Assembly: GCF_000712055.1 (NCBI RefSeq)
Contig: NZ_JOOA01000002.1
Coordinates: forward strand, 2,640,001 to 2,704,000
Direction: 5' to 3'
DNA length: 64,000 nt
DNA from: Ruminococcus sp. HUN007
GTDB taxonomy: Bacteria > Bacillota > Clostridia > Oscillospirales > Ruminococcaceae
In this document: positions 18,941-27,616 of the stretch, in pieces
How positions within the stretch are numbered: position 1 is the stretch's first letter
How the letters are laid out: each line of letters begins with the position of its first letter
Notes under the pieces: model-generated
Database searches by the model: none
The model's input: the letters and a program-made list of their open reading frames with translations, nothing else
Told to the model about the DNA's origin: nothing
Program-made: the position numbers and the translations under genes

Positions 18941-19190
18941 AGTTTTTTCCTCCGGTATATGTTCTATCGATGGTATAAGGATAACTCAGATACACAATCA
19001 TACTATATAAGTATAAATGTAATGTTGATGTTTGTCAAATAAAAAATAATCACCTTTTTTCGGAGGGGTCAATCACCTGAAAAGGTAGCAGGCACCTTTT
19101 CAAGGCACCTGCTGCTATTGATAATGTGCTGCTTTGCAGCCCAAACAACCTGTTTGCTGAATCACTGGTTCTTCACGTACTTCGTACCTC
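18941..19190. other. Intergenic, with hairpin and relic sequence
   Basis: AT-rich upstream region of the 18299-18940 gene. Position 19085-19112 holds an imperfect hairpin (AGCAGG...CCTGCT arms). From about 19165 rightwards, the minus strand resembles the fic 3' end. No intact gene is seen. Confidence 0.4.
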
Positions 19191-19215
19191 TTACGGAACC
19201 GATTTATTTGACAAA
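19165..19215 (-). pseudogene. Relic of a fic 3' end (winged-helix tail)
   Basis: On the minus strand, the shared blocks AAATCGGTTCCG, GTACGAA and AAGAA align over about 50 bp with the last codons of the Fic gene (KSGTVRKIGSGRSTKYIKN against KSGFVK-stop-IGSVRGTKYVKN). The AbiEii-like gene now ends inside this relic. Confidence 0.5.
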
Positions 19216-19967
19216 TCCGGACTATAAACTTTTTTTATTGTATTAAGCAGTTCAGCTTTGCTGATATTTATTTTTAAATTTTTAAGATCTATAGGTTCGT
19301 CTTCAATTTGCTCAATGAACTTAGTCATATCATTATATATTTCAGGAGAAAGCTGAACTTTATCATTTTCTGATATGATCTGAGCCAGTCGGAATATATC
19401 GCGTTTGTGCTTATCGATATTTTTGCTGTCAACAGATTCACCCTGATTTTTGCGATCTTTAAGGTCCAGCCATGCTTTCGCTTTAAATGGGATGATATGA
19501 GTGTAATTTAAAACTTGTATTCCGTTTATAAGTACTGTTCCGGTTTTCAGAAAGTCGTAGTATTCATCGTTTAAAAGGATCGCAGATAAACTGGATATTT
19601 CATCGGAAATATGAATTGGCATCAGTCTGCTGTTTTCTGAATAATTTATAACATTGCTTTTTCTAGAAAACAGTTCGATTTCTTTGGGATAATCGGGATT
19701 TGACGGCTTGTGGAACCTATAAAATTCCGGTTCTCCGCTGTTTCGTTCTCTGGCCTGATATCCGCCTTCCTCGACAAATTCCCAGAAAGCTTTTCCGAAT
19801 TTTTTATCAAGTGCTTCAATTATGAGGACAATGTCAAGGTCTTTGGTAGATCTGAAATCCAGACCAGCGTCGTTAAGTACAAGACCGCATGCAGCGCCTC
19901 CGATAAGAGTGTACATATCTTCAAAGCCTTTGAATTTGTCCCTGAATTTATCAATTCCGTTTACCAT
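19191..19967 (-). CDS. AbiEii-like nucleotidyltransferase (type IV toxin candidate)
   Basis: Nucleotidyltransferase fold signature near the N terminus: LIGGAACGLVL followed by RSTKDLDIVL (about residues 21-47), where the two Asp residues would bind metal. A mixed region of about 130 residues follows (LPYIPFKAKAWLDLKDRK-like segment near 155-170), then a helical C terminus. This layout matches the AbiEii/AbiGii toxin group, which modify tRNA or nucleotides. It overlaps the upstream winged-helix gene by 7 bp, with RBS AAGGAG before the ATG, as expected of a co-translated antitoxin-toxin pair. The C terminus runs into a fic relic, so it may be slightly altered relative to homologues. Family assignment comes from motifs only. 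Confidence 0.6.
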   Translation of the reverse strand: MVNGIDKFRDKFKGFEDMYTLIGGAACGLVLNDAGLDFRSTKDLDIVLIIEALDKKFGKAFWEFVEEGGYQARERNSGEPEFYRFHKPSNPDYPKEIELFSRKSNVINYSENSRLMPIHISDEISSLSAILLNDEYYDFLKTGTVLINGIQVLNYTHIIPFKAKAWLDLKDRKNQGESVDSKNIDKHKRDIFRLAQIISENDKVQLSPEIYNDMTKFIEQIEDEPIDLKNLKINISKAELLNTIKKVYSPDLSNKSVP

Positions 19968-20902
19968 TTATATTTACTCCTTAATTCGTCTAATGATATC
20001 TGTACGCGTTCGTCTTCAGAATTTTTCAGCGACAGTATCAGCGATATGTCATCCACGCAGTCACCGGTGCTCAGTAATTTCGGATCATAGCACCATTTTT
20101 CTAGACATATGTTGTTTCCGGGGTCGATATCTTCAGGTAAAACGATATAGTCGCTGATCAATGGATAATGATTATCAGCTGCGTAACAGATATCGTTATC
20201 GTTTATTGCTAACATTGATTTTTCACTGAGAGCAGACAATCCTGATTTTAATAATCCTGCATATTCATTCTGTTTCATGTAACAGTATTTTTTTGAAACC
20301 GGATTTATCATGTATTTTTCAGCCTGATCAAGAATTTCATCAGTCTTGTAATTCGGAATCAGATATTTTTTTCTTCCTTCTGTATGATAATCAAATAGTG
20401 CGCAGTTTACGAGCGATGAGTAGGCGCGGCTTATGGACATAGGAGTATATCCTGTTTTTTCAGCAAGTTCTGTTATAGTTAGTTTTGCCTGGTTATAAAA
20501 AATATAAAGAAATACGAACTGTGTTACAGGACTGAATTTTTCTGGTTCAGCAGATTTGCTGTATTTTTCTGTAAGATATACTGCAAGAAAAGGAAGGAAA
20601 ATCTGTGTGTCTTTAATGATGAACGGGATATTATCTCTTATCAGTGCTTTTCTCTGGTATGGAGTAATGCTGTTCATGAGCAGAATTACAGGCATACCGG
20701 ACAGTTCTGAAATGAGCCGGCTCTGTTTTTTATACGATGCGAGAGAGAACTCCGCAGGGGTAACGCATAAACACCGGCATCCGATTATAACAGTTTCTGT
20801 GTATGAGTAGGCATGTTTAAGATACAGCGGGAATTTTGATGAAAGAATATATTTCTGAGATTCGATTTTGGCGTTCAGCACTTCATTTATAAAATTTATC
20901 AT
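19961..20902 (-). CDS. Winged-helix regulator, probable AbiEi-like antitoxin
   Basis: 313 residues. A central wHTH (about 135-185: QAKLTITELAEKTGYTPMSISRAYSSL) is followed by a wing and IPNYKT. The N-terminal half is a mixed alpha/beta domain and the C-terminal half is of the type seen in AbiEi proteins. It is the first gene of a two-gene operon with the nucleotidyltransferase. An inverted repeat around its own promoter fits autorepression. It could also be a plain MarR-type regulator; the overlap with a nucleotidyltransferase gene favours the antitoxin reading. Confidence 0.55.
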   Translation of the reverse strand: MINFINEVLNAKIESQKYILSSKFPLYLKHAYSYTETVIIGCRCLCVTPAEFSLASYKKQSRLISELSGMPVILLMNSITPYQRKALIRDNIPFIIKDTQIFLPFLAVYLTEKYSKSAEPEKFSPVTQFVFLYIFYNQAKLTITELAEKTGYTPMSISRAYSSLVNCALFDYHTEGRKKYLIPNYKTDEILDQAEKYMINPVSKKYCYMKQNEYAGLLKSGLSALSEKSMLAINDNDICYAADNHYPLISDYIVLPEDIDPGNNICLEKWCYDPKLLSTGDCVDDISLILSLKNSEDERVQISLDELRSKYKW

Positions 20903-20915
20903 GTGTCCACCTTCT

Positions 20916-20964
20916 TTATAACATAGTTTTTATTATTATAACATTGACTATGTTACAATGTCAA
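20916..20964 (-). promoter_or_regulatory. Promoter and inverted-repeat operator of the AbiE-like pair
   Basis: Minus-strand TTGACA (20959-20964), 18-bp spacer, TATAAT (20935-20940). A 12-bp inverted repeat, TTATAACATAGT (20916-20927) and ACTATGTTACAA (20947-20958), brackets the -10 box with a 19-bp gap. It is a likely binding site for the antitoxin. Confidence 0.65.
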
Positions 20965-20982
20965 TATCGATGTTAAAATTCA

Positions 20983-21050
20983 TGCCGGAACTTGTTTTTT
21001 CTGACTGCTCCGGACTTTACCATCTGACTGGTACGCATCAGTCTACGGTA
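20983..21050 (-). pseudogene. Second relic of a fic 3' end
   Basis: The minus strand aligns with the fic codons for LGQMLKSGTVRKIGSGR (shared blocks CAGTCAGATG-type, TCCGG, GTCAGAAAAA, TTCCGGCA). It has no start or stop of its own. With the relic at 19165 it brackets the AbiE-like pair. Confidence 0.5.
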
Positions 21051-21125
21051 CGTGGATTGACGGGAATGTGTGCGTCGGATATAATGGAAACAGGAGCCGG
21101 ACGAAACACAGTGAGGTGGTGTAAA

Positions 21126-21735
21126 ATGGATCAGAAAAAAAACAGGTGAACTGATAAAATATTTCAGAACGGAAAAGGGACTTACTCAGAAACAGCTTGC
21201 GGAGATGATAAATGTCAGCGACAAGGCGGTTTCAAAGTGGGAGTGCGGAAACGGCTGTCCGGATGTATCTCTGCTTGCTTCTCTTGCAGAGGTATTCGGT
21301 ACAGATGTTCGGGTCCTGCTTTCCGGAGAGATAAATAAAAATGAAAGCGAGAAGGGTAAAATGAAAAATCTTAAATTTTATGTGTGTAAGAAATGCGGAA
21401 ATATCATAACGTCAACATCTGAAGCGTCGGTAACATGCTGCGGCAGCAGACTTGAGGCTCTGGTGCCGAAGAAGGCTGATGAAAGTGAGATGCTGAGCGT
21501 AGAGGATACCGGCGGTGAGTGGTATATTTCATCGGATCATTCCATGACAAAGGAGCATTACATTTCATTTGTGGCATTTCTGACGGACAGCAGCGTGCAG
21601 ATATTCAAGCAGTATCCGGAGTGGAATTTACAGCTGAATATCCCGGTGTACAGGTACGGAAAACTTGTGTGGTACTGCACAGAGTGCGGTTTGTTCTGTC
21701 AGGATGTGAGAAGACAGATAAAGAAGGATAAGTGA
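21126..21735 (+). CDS. XRE helix-turn-helix fused to a superoxide-reductase-like domain, N-terminal frameshift
   Basis: The DNA-binding part reads GELIKYFRTEKGLTQKQLAE, then VSDKAVSKWECGNG, a classical XRE HTH. After a linker comes a desulforedoxin-like CKKC...CCG iron site (about residues 78-95), then DHSMTKEHYISFV, which resembles the His-rich HPM..EHYI motif of superoxide reductases. At the C terminus, CTECGLF stands where CNxHG is usual, so one iron-binding His is missing. This suggests a redox or oxygen sensor more than an enzyme. Translation from ATG 21126 (RBS GAGGTGG) meets a stop at 21147 because of an A8 run (21135-21142); seven A residues would give MDQKKTGELIKY. Without that change translation could start only at 21205, cutting the HTH. 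Confidence 0.7.
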
Positions 21736-21754
21736 TCTTCGGATAAGAACATAT

Positions 21755-21800
21755 AAAAGCCATAACACTAAGGGTTGCTTCCGTTAGTGTTATGGCTTTT
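21755..21800. terminator. Hairpin terminator (GCCATAACACT family, copy 4)
   Basis: Stem AAAAGCCATAACACTAA/TTAGTGTTATGGCTTTT between the convergent XRE-fusion and GH97 genes, with T-tracts on both strands. Confidence 0.85.
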
Positions 21801-21828
21801 GTTTATCTCACACTGTCAGTTCAGAACA

Positions 21829-24800
21829 TCATGCAAGTATCTTCTTGAGACTTAAAAGATCGATGATGTTTACGTTTCCGTCGCCGTTGAAGTCGGCTGC
21901 CGCTTTCTGCTGTTTTGAGAACTGGCCGGTACTCAGCATGATGTTTACCATTGCGGCAAAGTCTGCGGTGTTTACTGTTCCGTCGAGGTTTACGTCTCCG
22001 ATGACTTCGTCGGATGCATTTTCGCCGCCCTTCTTTACGATGGCGATACGGTCGATCGACGGACCGTTTCCTCTGTCGTTGCTGAGTTTAATGGAGTTCT
22101 TTCCGGCGTTCAGTTTAACAGTTGTGCTTGCTCCCGCAAGACCGGTCCAGTCGTTTCTGTTTGCGTAGAGGCCTTTGAGTGTTGTGGTCTGGCCGCCGTT
22201 TACTGTAACGTCAAGATCACGGTACTCGCCTGAGATGTAGTAGATGTAAAGGGTGTAATCACCGGCTTCGGACGCCTCAACGTTATCGAAGGTAACCGCG
22301 CCGCCCTTGCCGATGTAGCCGACATACTGGAAGCCGGAGCTGTAGCGTCCGTTCTTTCCGGTTTCGGTTTTTTGCGCTTCCTGAGAGCTTAGCCTGTTCG
22401 GCTTCGTAGAATTTGTATTCGGAGTAAGGCGTTGTCAGTTTCATTCCGGTCTTCGTTATCTTGATGACGCATCCGCCGTTCGGAAGGAGGCTCTGCTTTA
22501 TTGTGCTGGCCTTTGTGACATCATCAAGAACAGTTACCTTCAGGTCTGAACCGTCATTGTTGTCCGAGAAGATATATGCCTTGTATGTGCCGTCGTCTGT
22601 GATAAGGTCGCCTAAGTTTATTTCAACATCACGGCTTTTTATTGTTGAAGCACCGATGTACCAGTCTCCGCCGCTTCTTCTTGCAGTTACGTTGAACTGC
22701 ATCGGTCTGCCGTCAAGTACTTTAAGATCGTCCCAGGTGACCGGAACGTCGTTCATCAGTGCAAGAGCTGTTGTGCCCGGATATCTGAATACCGAGTGTG
22801 CGTAGTGCTGGATGCCTGATTCTATTGTTACGAGGTCGGCAAGTGCAAATCCTGCAGTTGCCTTTATGCCCGGTATCGGGAGACCTGTAGGTGTGAAGTC
22901 TGCTGAGCCTACAACATTTCGTGTGAATGTGTATGAGATGCGGTTTTCAAGTGACGGGCTGTCGAACCACTTGTAGTATTCGGCGCCGTTTACCGCTTCA
23001 TATGAAACCACGTTCGGATAGGTTCTGCTTTCACCGCGCGGGAGTGTGCAGCCGTGGAAGAGCACCATGAGTTTGTTCTTTGCAGCTATGTCCATGCACA
23101 GATACATCTGTTTCATGGTCTCCTTGGTGTCGCTTTCGTAGTAGTCCACCTTGACACCCTTTACGCCGAGACCGCTTATGCGTTCGAATTCACGCTTTAT
23201 GGTAGCTTCGTCGAGCAGTGAGTAGTAAGGATAAGCCGGATTTCCCTTGCTGTCCCTGTATCCGCTGTGGCCTGTGTTGTTTACGCCGTACCAGAGATAG
23301 ATGCCGATGCCTTTCTTATCTGCATATTCACATATCTCACGTACCTTTGCTTCACTGTCATCCCACAGTGCCCAGCCGAAGTCGAGGCAGACAAAATCCC
23401 ATCCGTTTGCTGCTGCAAAGTCAACGTAGTCTTTCTGGGTGTGATATTCAACAGGGGAGTCACCGCCGCTTGACCACCATGACCATGCGCTCTTGCCCGG
23501 CTTTATCCAGCTTTCATCTTCCAGAACTGAAGGCGGGTTGAGGTTGAGTATGAGGTCACTTGATGACATGTCGTTTAAGTTATCTGCGACTACCATTGCA
23601 CGCCACGGTGTGTGGAAAGCGTTGTTCATTGTTACTGACTTTGTCTTAACGCCGAACTTCCACTTTATCGCACGTGAGCCGCCGGATGTGCTGAGGCAGC
23701 CTGCGCAGTACGGATCTGACTCGTTGAAAACATTCGCTTCGGAAACGAGAACCCAGTACTTGTTATTGAAATTGCCCGTAAGAGGCAGTGAGTAGTCTGC
23801 CCAGGCGCTGTTTACCTTGTCCATGCCAAATTCGGTAAAGTTCCATTCGTAGGTGGCGTTAGGACCGTTGCCCCACAGGGTTCCGTTTGTCGGGAATACA
23901 ACCTGGCTTGTTTCGTCCTTGACAGTGGCTCCGTGATTTAAGGCGTAACGGAAGCCTACACCGTCATCGTATACTCTGAAAATTACCGTAAGAACGGAAT
24001 CACCTTTTTTAAGCGGTATGCTTATTTCGTTGTAGTGGTTCCTTATTTCTGCGTGTTTGCCGTAAGGCATTGAATATGTTTCGTCGAACGTGGACGTTGA
24101 AGATGCCTGAAGTGCGAGTCCGTTCGAAAGATCTTCAGTGGTTGTGACAAGACCGAGCTTTGAAGGCTCGATAACCGTTCCTGTCACGCCGCCGCTTTTC
24201 TTGTGTACCGAGTAGTAGAAACTTCCGCGTGAGTCCGTCCAGAGTTTCGTCGTAAGTGTTCCGTCCGGTGAAACTGTCTGGAGTTCAGGAAGGCTTTTAA
24301 GCTGTGTGCCGTCAAAAGTTACTGAGGTTTCAGCGTCTGTGCTTACTTTTCCTTCCTTAAGTGTTTCCGGTTCAAATGTATAGAGGTATTTTGCATTGTC
24401 AGGAAGGGAAGCTGCTTCGGAGGCGGAGAGTGCGTAATCGTAGAAAGCCACATCATCTACTTTTGCCTTTATGTCGTTGTCCGTGTAGAGTGAATGTCCG
24501 ATCGAGTTGTACTTGTATGATCCGATCAGTCCGTCACCGAAAAGGCTTCCGAGTGTTTCGGTAAGATATTTCGCATCGACTTTGTCGATTTCCTTTCCGT
24601 CGAGGTAGAAGTTCATGGCACTGGCCGAATATGTTACGCAGAGGTCGTGCCATGTATCTGAATCGGGTTTTGCATCTACATTGAAGATAGCCCGGTGCTT
24701 ATTGTCGTTTTCAGTAGTTGTTCCCTTACCGGCAAAAACACTGCAGCGGTACTGGTCGTGTTTATTCAGATCTACCGACAGATCAGGCGATGAATAGCTC

Positions 24801-25201
24801 GGAGTAACACCGGTTCCGAACGGAGCGGGTGCGAACTGATACAGTCTTGTGTAGTCTTCAGATCCCGGATAAAGACTGAATTTCATTGCTATGGTGAATC
24901 CGTCTTTGCATCCGTCCTTAAATACATCGGGAAGTTCGAGCCATGAAGCTCCGAATGCTCCTCCCTTAAGGTCGAGGACATTTGTTCCGTTTTCACTGTC
25001 CTTTACTACAGAAGCGTTCTCACCGCGGATGATCGCTGCATCACCGGATTTACCGGTACTTGCTGCTTCAGCATTCTGGAATACGATTTCCGCAGCGGAG
25101 GTTTCTGATGATGATAAAAGTTCTGCGCCAGTGAATCCTGCCTGTGAAGCCATACATACCGCTGTCGTCAGGGCAAGGCTTCGCCATAATTTTTTACACA
25201 T
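21829..25201 (-). CDS. Secreted GH97 alpha-glycosidase with LamG, CBM and dockerin modules (one frameshift)
   Basis: Signal peptide at residues 1-~37. LamG/concanavalin-like domain at about 45-270. GH97 N-terminal beta-sandwich at about 295-565 and (beta/alpha)8 barrel at about 570-840 with WSWW, LDFGW and GVKVDYYESDTKE. The Asp in KVDYYES sits where retaining GH97 alpha-galactosidases keep their nucleophile, so the enzyme is probably retaining. The first frame stops at 22283, but coding sense continues in another frame as a CBM35/6-like module (QYVGYIGKGGAV, YTLYIYYISGEYRDLDV) and a dockerin (GDVNLDGTVNTADFAAMVN, DFNGDGNVNIIDLLSLKKIL) ending at 21829. The switch is at six T residues (22368-22373); five would restore one frame. 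CCGGCCGCAAT lies 75 bp upstream of the start. Confidence 0.8.
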
Positions 25202-25275
25202 ACAAACCCTTCTTTCCTAAAACGATCAGTAAAGCACGTAATTCATGCCTTACCATTTTCTGACCGGTAGTTAAG

Positions 25276-25286
25276 CCGGCCGCAAT
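25276..25286. promoter_or_regulatory. Candidate operator CCGGCCGCAAT upstream of GH97
   Basis: The identical 11-mer occurs at 5600-5610, in the same orientation and at a similar distance (75 and 91 bp) from the start codons of the two minus-strand dockerin enzymes. This suggests a shared regulator site. Confidence 0.4.
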
Positions 25287-25408
25287 TTCTTGCAATTTCA
25301 CAATTATAGATATGTTCCACAAAAACTTTACACAATCATTAAATTTATTATATCATCTAATTTCGCAATAATCAATAGGCAGTTCGCAATTTTTGGTTTT
25401 ACAGTTAA

Positions 25409-25519
25409 GGAAAACACTGATTAAACCGGAAATCCGGCTCCGCCGGATTTCCGGAGGTGGCATTTGCGGGCTTCGCCCCCAGGAGCAACGCGCTGATTTA
25501 TGAATAAATCAGCGTTTCC
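25409..25519 (+). mobile_element. MITE copy C (111 bp)
   Basis: Ends GGAAAACACTGATT and AATCAGCGTTTCC with the family hairpins inside. Flanking 4-mers are TTAA and ATAA, so the target duplication is imperfect. It lies between the GH97 promoter region and a hairpin terminator. Confidence 0.8.
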
Positions 25520-25528
25520 ATAAACAAA

Positions 25529-25559
25529 GCAGGCAGTGTCTGTTACGGACACTGCCTGC
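25529..25559 (-). terminator. Terminator after 94-aa gene
   Basis: Perfect 12-bp stem GCAGGCAGTGTC/GACACTGCCTGC with a 7-base loop; TTTGTTTAT follows on the minus strand. Confidence 0.75.
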
Positions 25560-25602
25560 CTGTTTATAATGTTTGTTATGAAAAAAATTTCTGTTGTTAT
25601 TT

Positions 25603-25887
25603 TTATGCTGCCATTTCGGCAAATTCTTCAAATGAATCAGTAAAACCTGTAAATCCGTTGAGATCAAGGAAAGTAAAGTCTTTGTCTTTCATACCGAGTG
25701 AGATGACAAAGTCAAGTTTTCCGAGATGGTATTCAACAGCAATAGTTCCGTCTTCATACCTGTAAGTTTCTTTTTCGGCACCGTCGAGTACAAGATGCTT
25801 TTTGTGTGTTTCAACGTAATTCATGATTTTTTCTACGATTCTGATTTCTTCCCCTGATAGATCAGATGCTACATTAATGTCCATCAT
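25603..25887 (-). CDS. Small hypothetical protein, 94 aa
   Basis: Acidic soluble protein with no recognised family. A helical first third (GEEIRIVEKIMNYVETHKKHLVL) is followed by beta-rich sequence (TYRYEDGTIAVEYHLGKLDFVISLGM) and a Phe-rich acidic tail. RBS AAAGGACGGGG lies before two consecutive ATGs. It has its own terminator and is flanked by a MITE, so it seems to be a single-gene unit. Confidence 0.6.
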   Translation of the reverse strand: MMDINVASDLSGEEIRIVEKIMNYVETHKKHLVLDGAEKETYRYEDGTIAVEYHLGKLDFVISLGMKDKDFTFLDLNGFTGFTDSFEEFAEMAA

Positions 25888-26053
25888 ATTTACCCCGTCC
25901 TTTCATAACTCTTCAGACCTTTGCTGTTTACGAATAAAAAAGCAAAAACAACTGATGTGTATATTATATAACATAACAGAGAACATTACAAGTGCATTTT
26001 CATAAAAAAAATTCTATAACCAATTTGTCTATTGTGCATAATGCATATACAAA

Positions 26054-26090
26054 GATCCCGGTCAGCATTTGTCAGCTTCTGACCGGGATC
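26054..26090 (-). terminator. Terminator after DUF4956 gene
   Basis: Perfect 12-bp stem GATCCCGGTCAG/CTGACCGGGATC with TTTG following on the minus strand. Confidence 0.75.
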
Positions 26091-26118
26091 CGGAATATTT
26101 TAAGGAGATGAAAATTGT

Positions 26119-26799
26119 TTATGCGTATACCTTGTCATCATACTTGTAAAGAACAAGTGTGACATTGAGATTTCCGTTGAGAGTTCTGATCTCATCGATG
26201 AAAGCCTTCTGGTTGGCACTGTTGTTCATTTCAATGCTGTAGATGAGTTCAAAGAGTGTACCGAATTCAGTAGTCTTTACTCTCTTGAGTCTCCAGTCGG
26301 TTGAGTACTTGCTGAGTACATTGTCGAAGAGACCTACGTAGTTGAGGTTTTCCGGAATGGAGATCTTGAGTGTCATGCTGCTTGTTGCCGGAGCACCGAA
26401 CTTTGTCTTGTGAAGAATTGTGATGATAGCAGCGATGATAGCAAGGAAGATAAATGCGTATCCGATATATCCGAGACCGCAGATAAGACCTGTTGCTGTT
26501 GCGTAGAATACGTAAGCGATCTGCTTCGGATCACCAGGGGCACTTCTGAATCGTACCAGAGTGAATGCACCCGCAAGACTGAGTGAGCTTGCCACGTTGT
26601 TTCCGATGGTTGCAATTACGATGGCTACGATAGGAGGGAGCATGATGATGGTCCATACATAGCTCTGTGAGTAGCCTTCCTTTTTATTTGTTATAAGGTA
26701 GATGAGACTGATTATGAATCCGGCTGCAACTGCGCTCAGTGTAGCCATGAGAAATGTGTTCAGAGCAAGCTCTGATTCGAGAAATATAGAATTGAACAT
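26119..26799 (-). CDS. DUF4956 membrane protein
   Basis: About four membrane helices in the first 130 residues, with the conserved loop FTLVRFRSAPGDPKQIAY typical of DUF4956, then a cytoplasmic C-terminal domain of about 90 residues. RBS GAAAGGAT precedes the ATG. The gene follows the VTC-domain gene by about 80 bp on the same strand, an arrangement I know from other Firmicutes in which DUF4956 and VTC polymerases are neighbours. It may form a membrane partner for the polymerase or for polymer handling; this is inference. Confidence 0.85.
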   Translation of the reverse strand: MFNSIFLESELALNTFLMATLSAVAAGFIISLIYLITNKKEGYSQSYVWTIIMLPPIVAIVIATIGNNVASSLSLAGAFTLVRFRSAPGDPKQIAYVFYATATGLICGLGYIGYAFIFLAIIAAIITILHKTKFGAPATSSMTLKISIPENLNYVGLFDNVLSKYSTDWRLKRVKTTEFGTLFELIYSIEMNNSANQKAFIDEIRTLNGNLNVTLVLYKYDDKVYA

Positions 26800-26881
26800 T
26801 GTAATTTATCCTTTCAGTATTATGGAAAGCTGAGGTCCGGCGGATCATTTTTCTGCAGGCAGAGCTTTCCGGAGTAAAGCT

Positions 26882-27616
26882 TTAGTGAGTTTCTGTTACA
26901 AATGCTTTGAAAGCACGTCCGTATTTTGAGAAACTTGTTTTGTAGATTCCGAGCTCTGCGAGTTTTTCAGAAAGCCACATTGGCATTGAAGCACCGATCT
27001 TGATCTCCATGAGATACTGACCCGGAGCAAGAAGCTGAACACCGTAGTTCGGCTTGTCGAGGCTTACGTCGAATCTTCTCTGAGTGATTGCACGGTCGAA
27101 AGTAAGACGGAAACTGCTGTCGTCTTTTCCGAAGTAAGCTGATCTCTGGTAGCTGATATACTGTTTAGGCTCAACCGGATAGTTCTTCAGGAATACAACG
27201 AGTTCGTTGAGCACCTGATGCTGAATGTAAGCTTTTGAGCCTGTTGTAGTTAATTCCGGAAGTTTTCCTTCAAGAAGGAATGCATTTGCCTGTCCGAGCG
27301 TGAGTGATATCCTTCTCTTGGTTACGATTCCGCCGATCTTCTTCTTGATCTCAAGGAATACCATATCGTCATCCTTTGCGGGTGATGCGTAGCTGCGGAG
27401 TCTGATCTTTTCCTTGTAGTATGGCTTTTCAAGAGATTCACGTATAAGGTAGTTGTCCGGTGTATCATAATATACATTGTAGATGCCGTATTCTTTACCT
27501 CCTACGCAGTATTCATCGAAGTTCATGTACTCACCTAAAACGGAGCTGAGAGCATGAAACTGATTTTCGTCCAGAATGAATTTGATCTCCTGCCTCTTGA
27601 AAGTACTGATTGCCAT
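26882..27616 (-). CDS. VTC-domain polyphosphate polymerase
   Basis: 244-residue VTC domain, a tunnel fold that makes polyphosphate from ATP in the yeast VTC complex. Visible features are the N-terminal FKRQEIKF, the basic-acidic beta strands YNVYYDT, EKIRLRSY and VFLEIKKK, KRRISL, the RSAYFGKDD...RLTFDR segment and LMEIKIG near the end. These Lys/Arg/Glu residues line the active tunnel in the family. No SPX domain or membrane helix is present. RBS AAGGATGTG before the ATG. It is divergent from the dockerin beta-helix gene. Product and site of action in this organism are not shown by sequence. Confidence 0.85.
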   Translation of the reverse strand: MAISTFKRQEIKFILDENQFHALSSVLGEYMNFDEYCVGGKEYGIYNVYYDTPDNYLIRESLEKPYYKEKIRLRSYASPAKDDDMVFLEIKKKIGGIVTKRRISLTLGQANAFLLEGKLPELTTTGSKAYIQHQVLNELVVFLKNYPVEPKQYISYQRSAYFGKDDSSFRLTFDRAITQRRFDVSLDKPNYGVQLLAPGQYLMEIKIGASMPMWLSEKLAELGIYKTSFSKYGRAFKAFVTETH

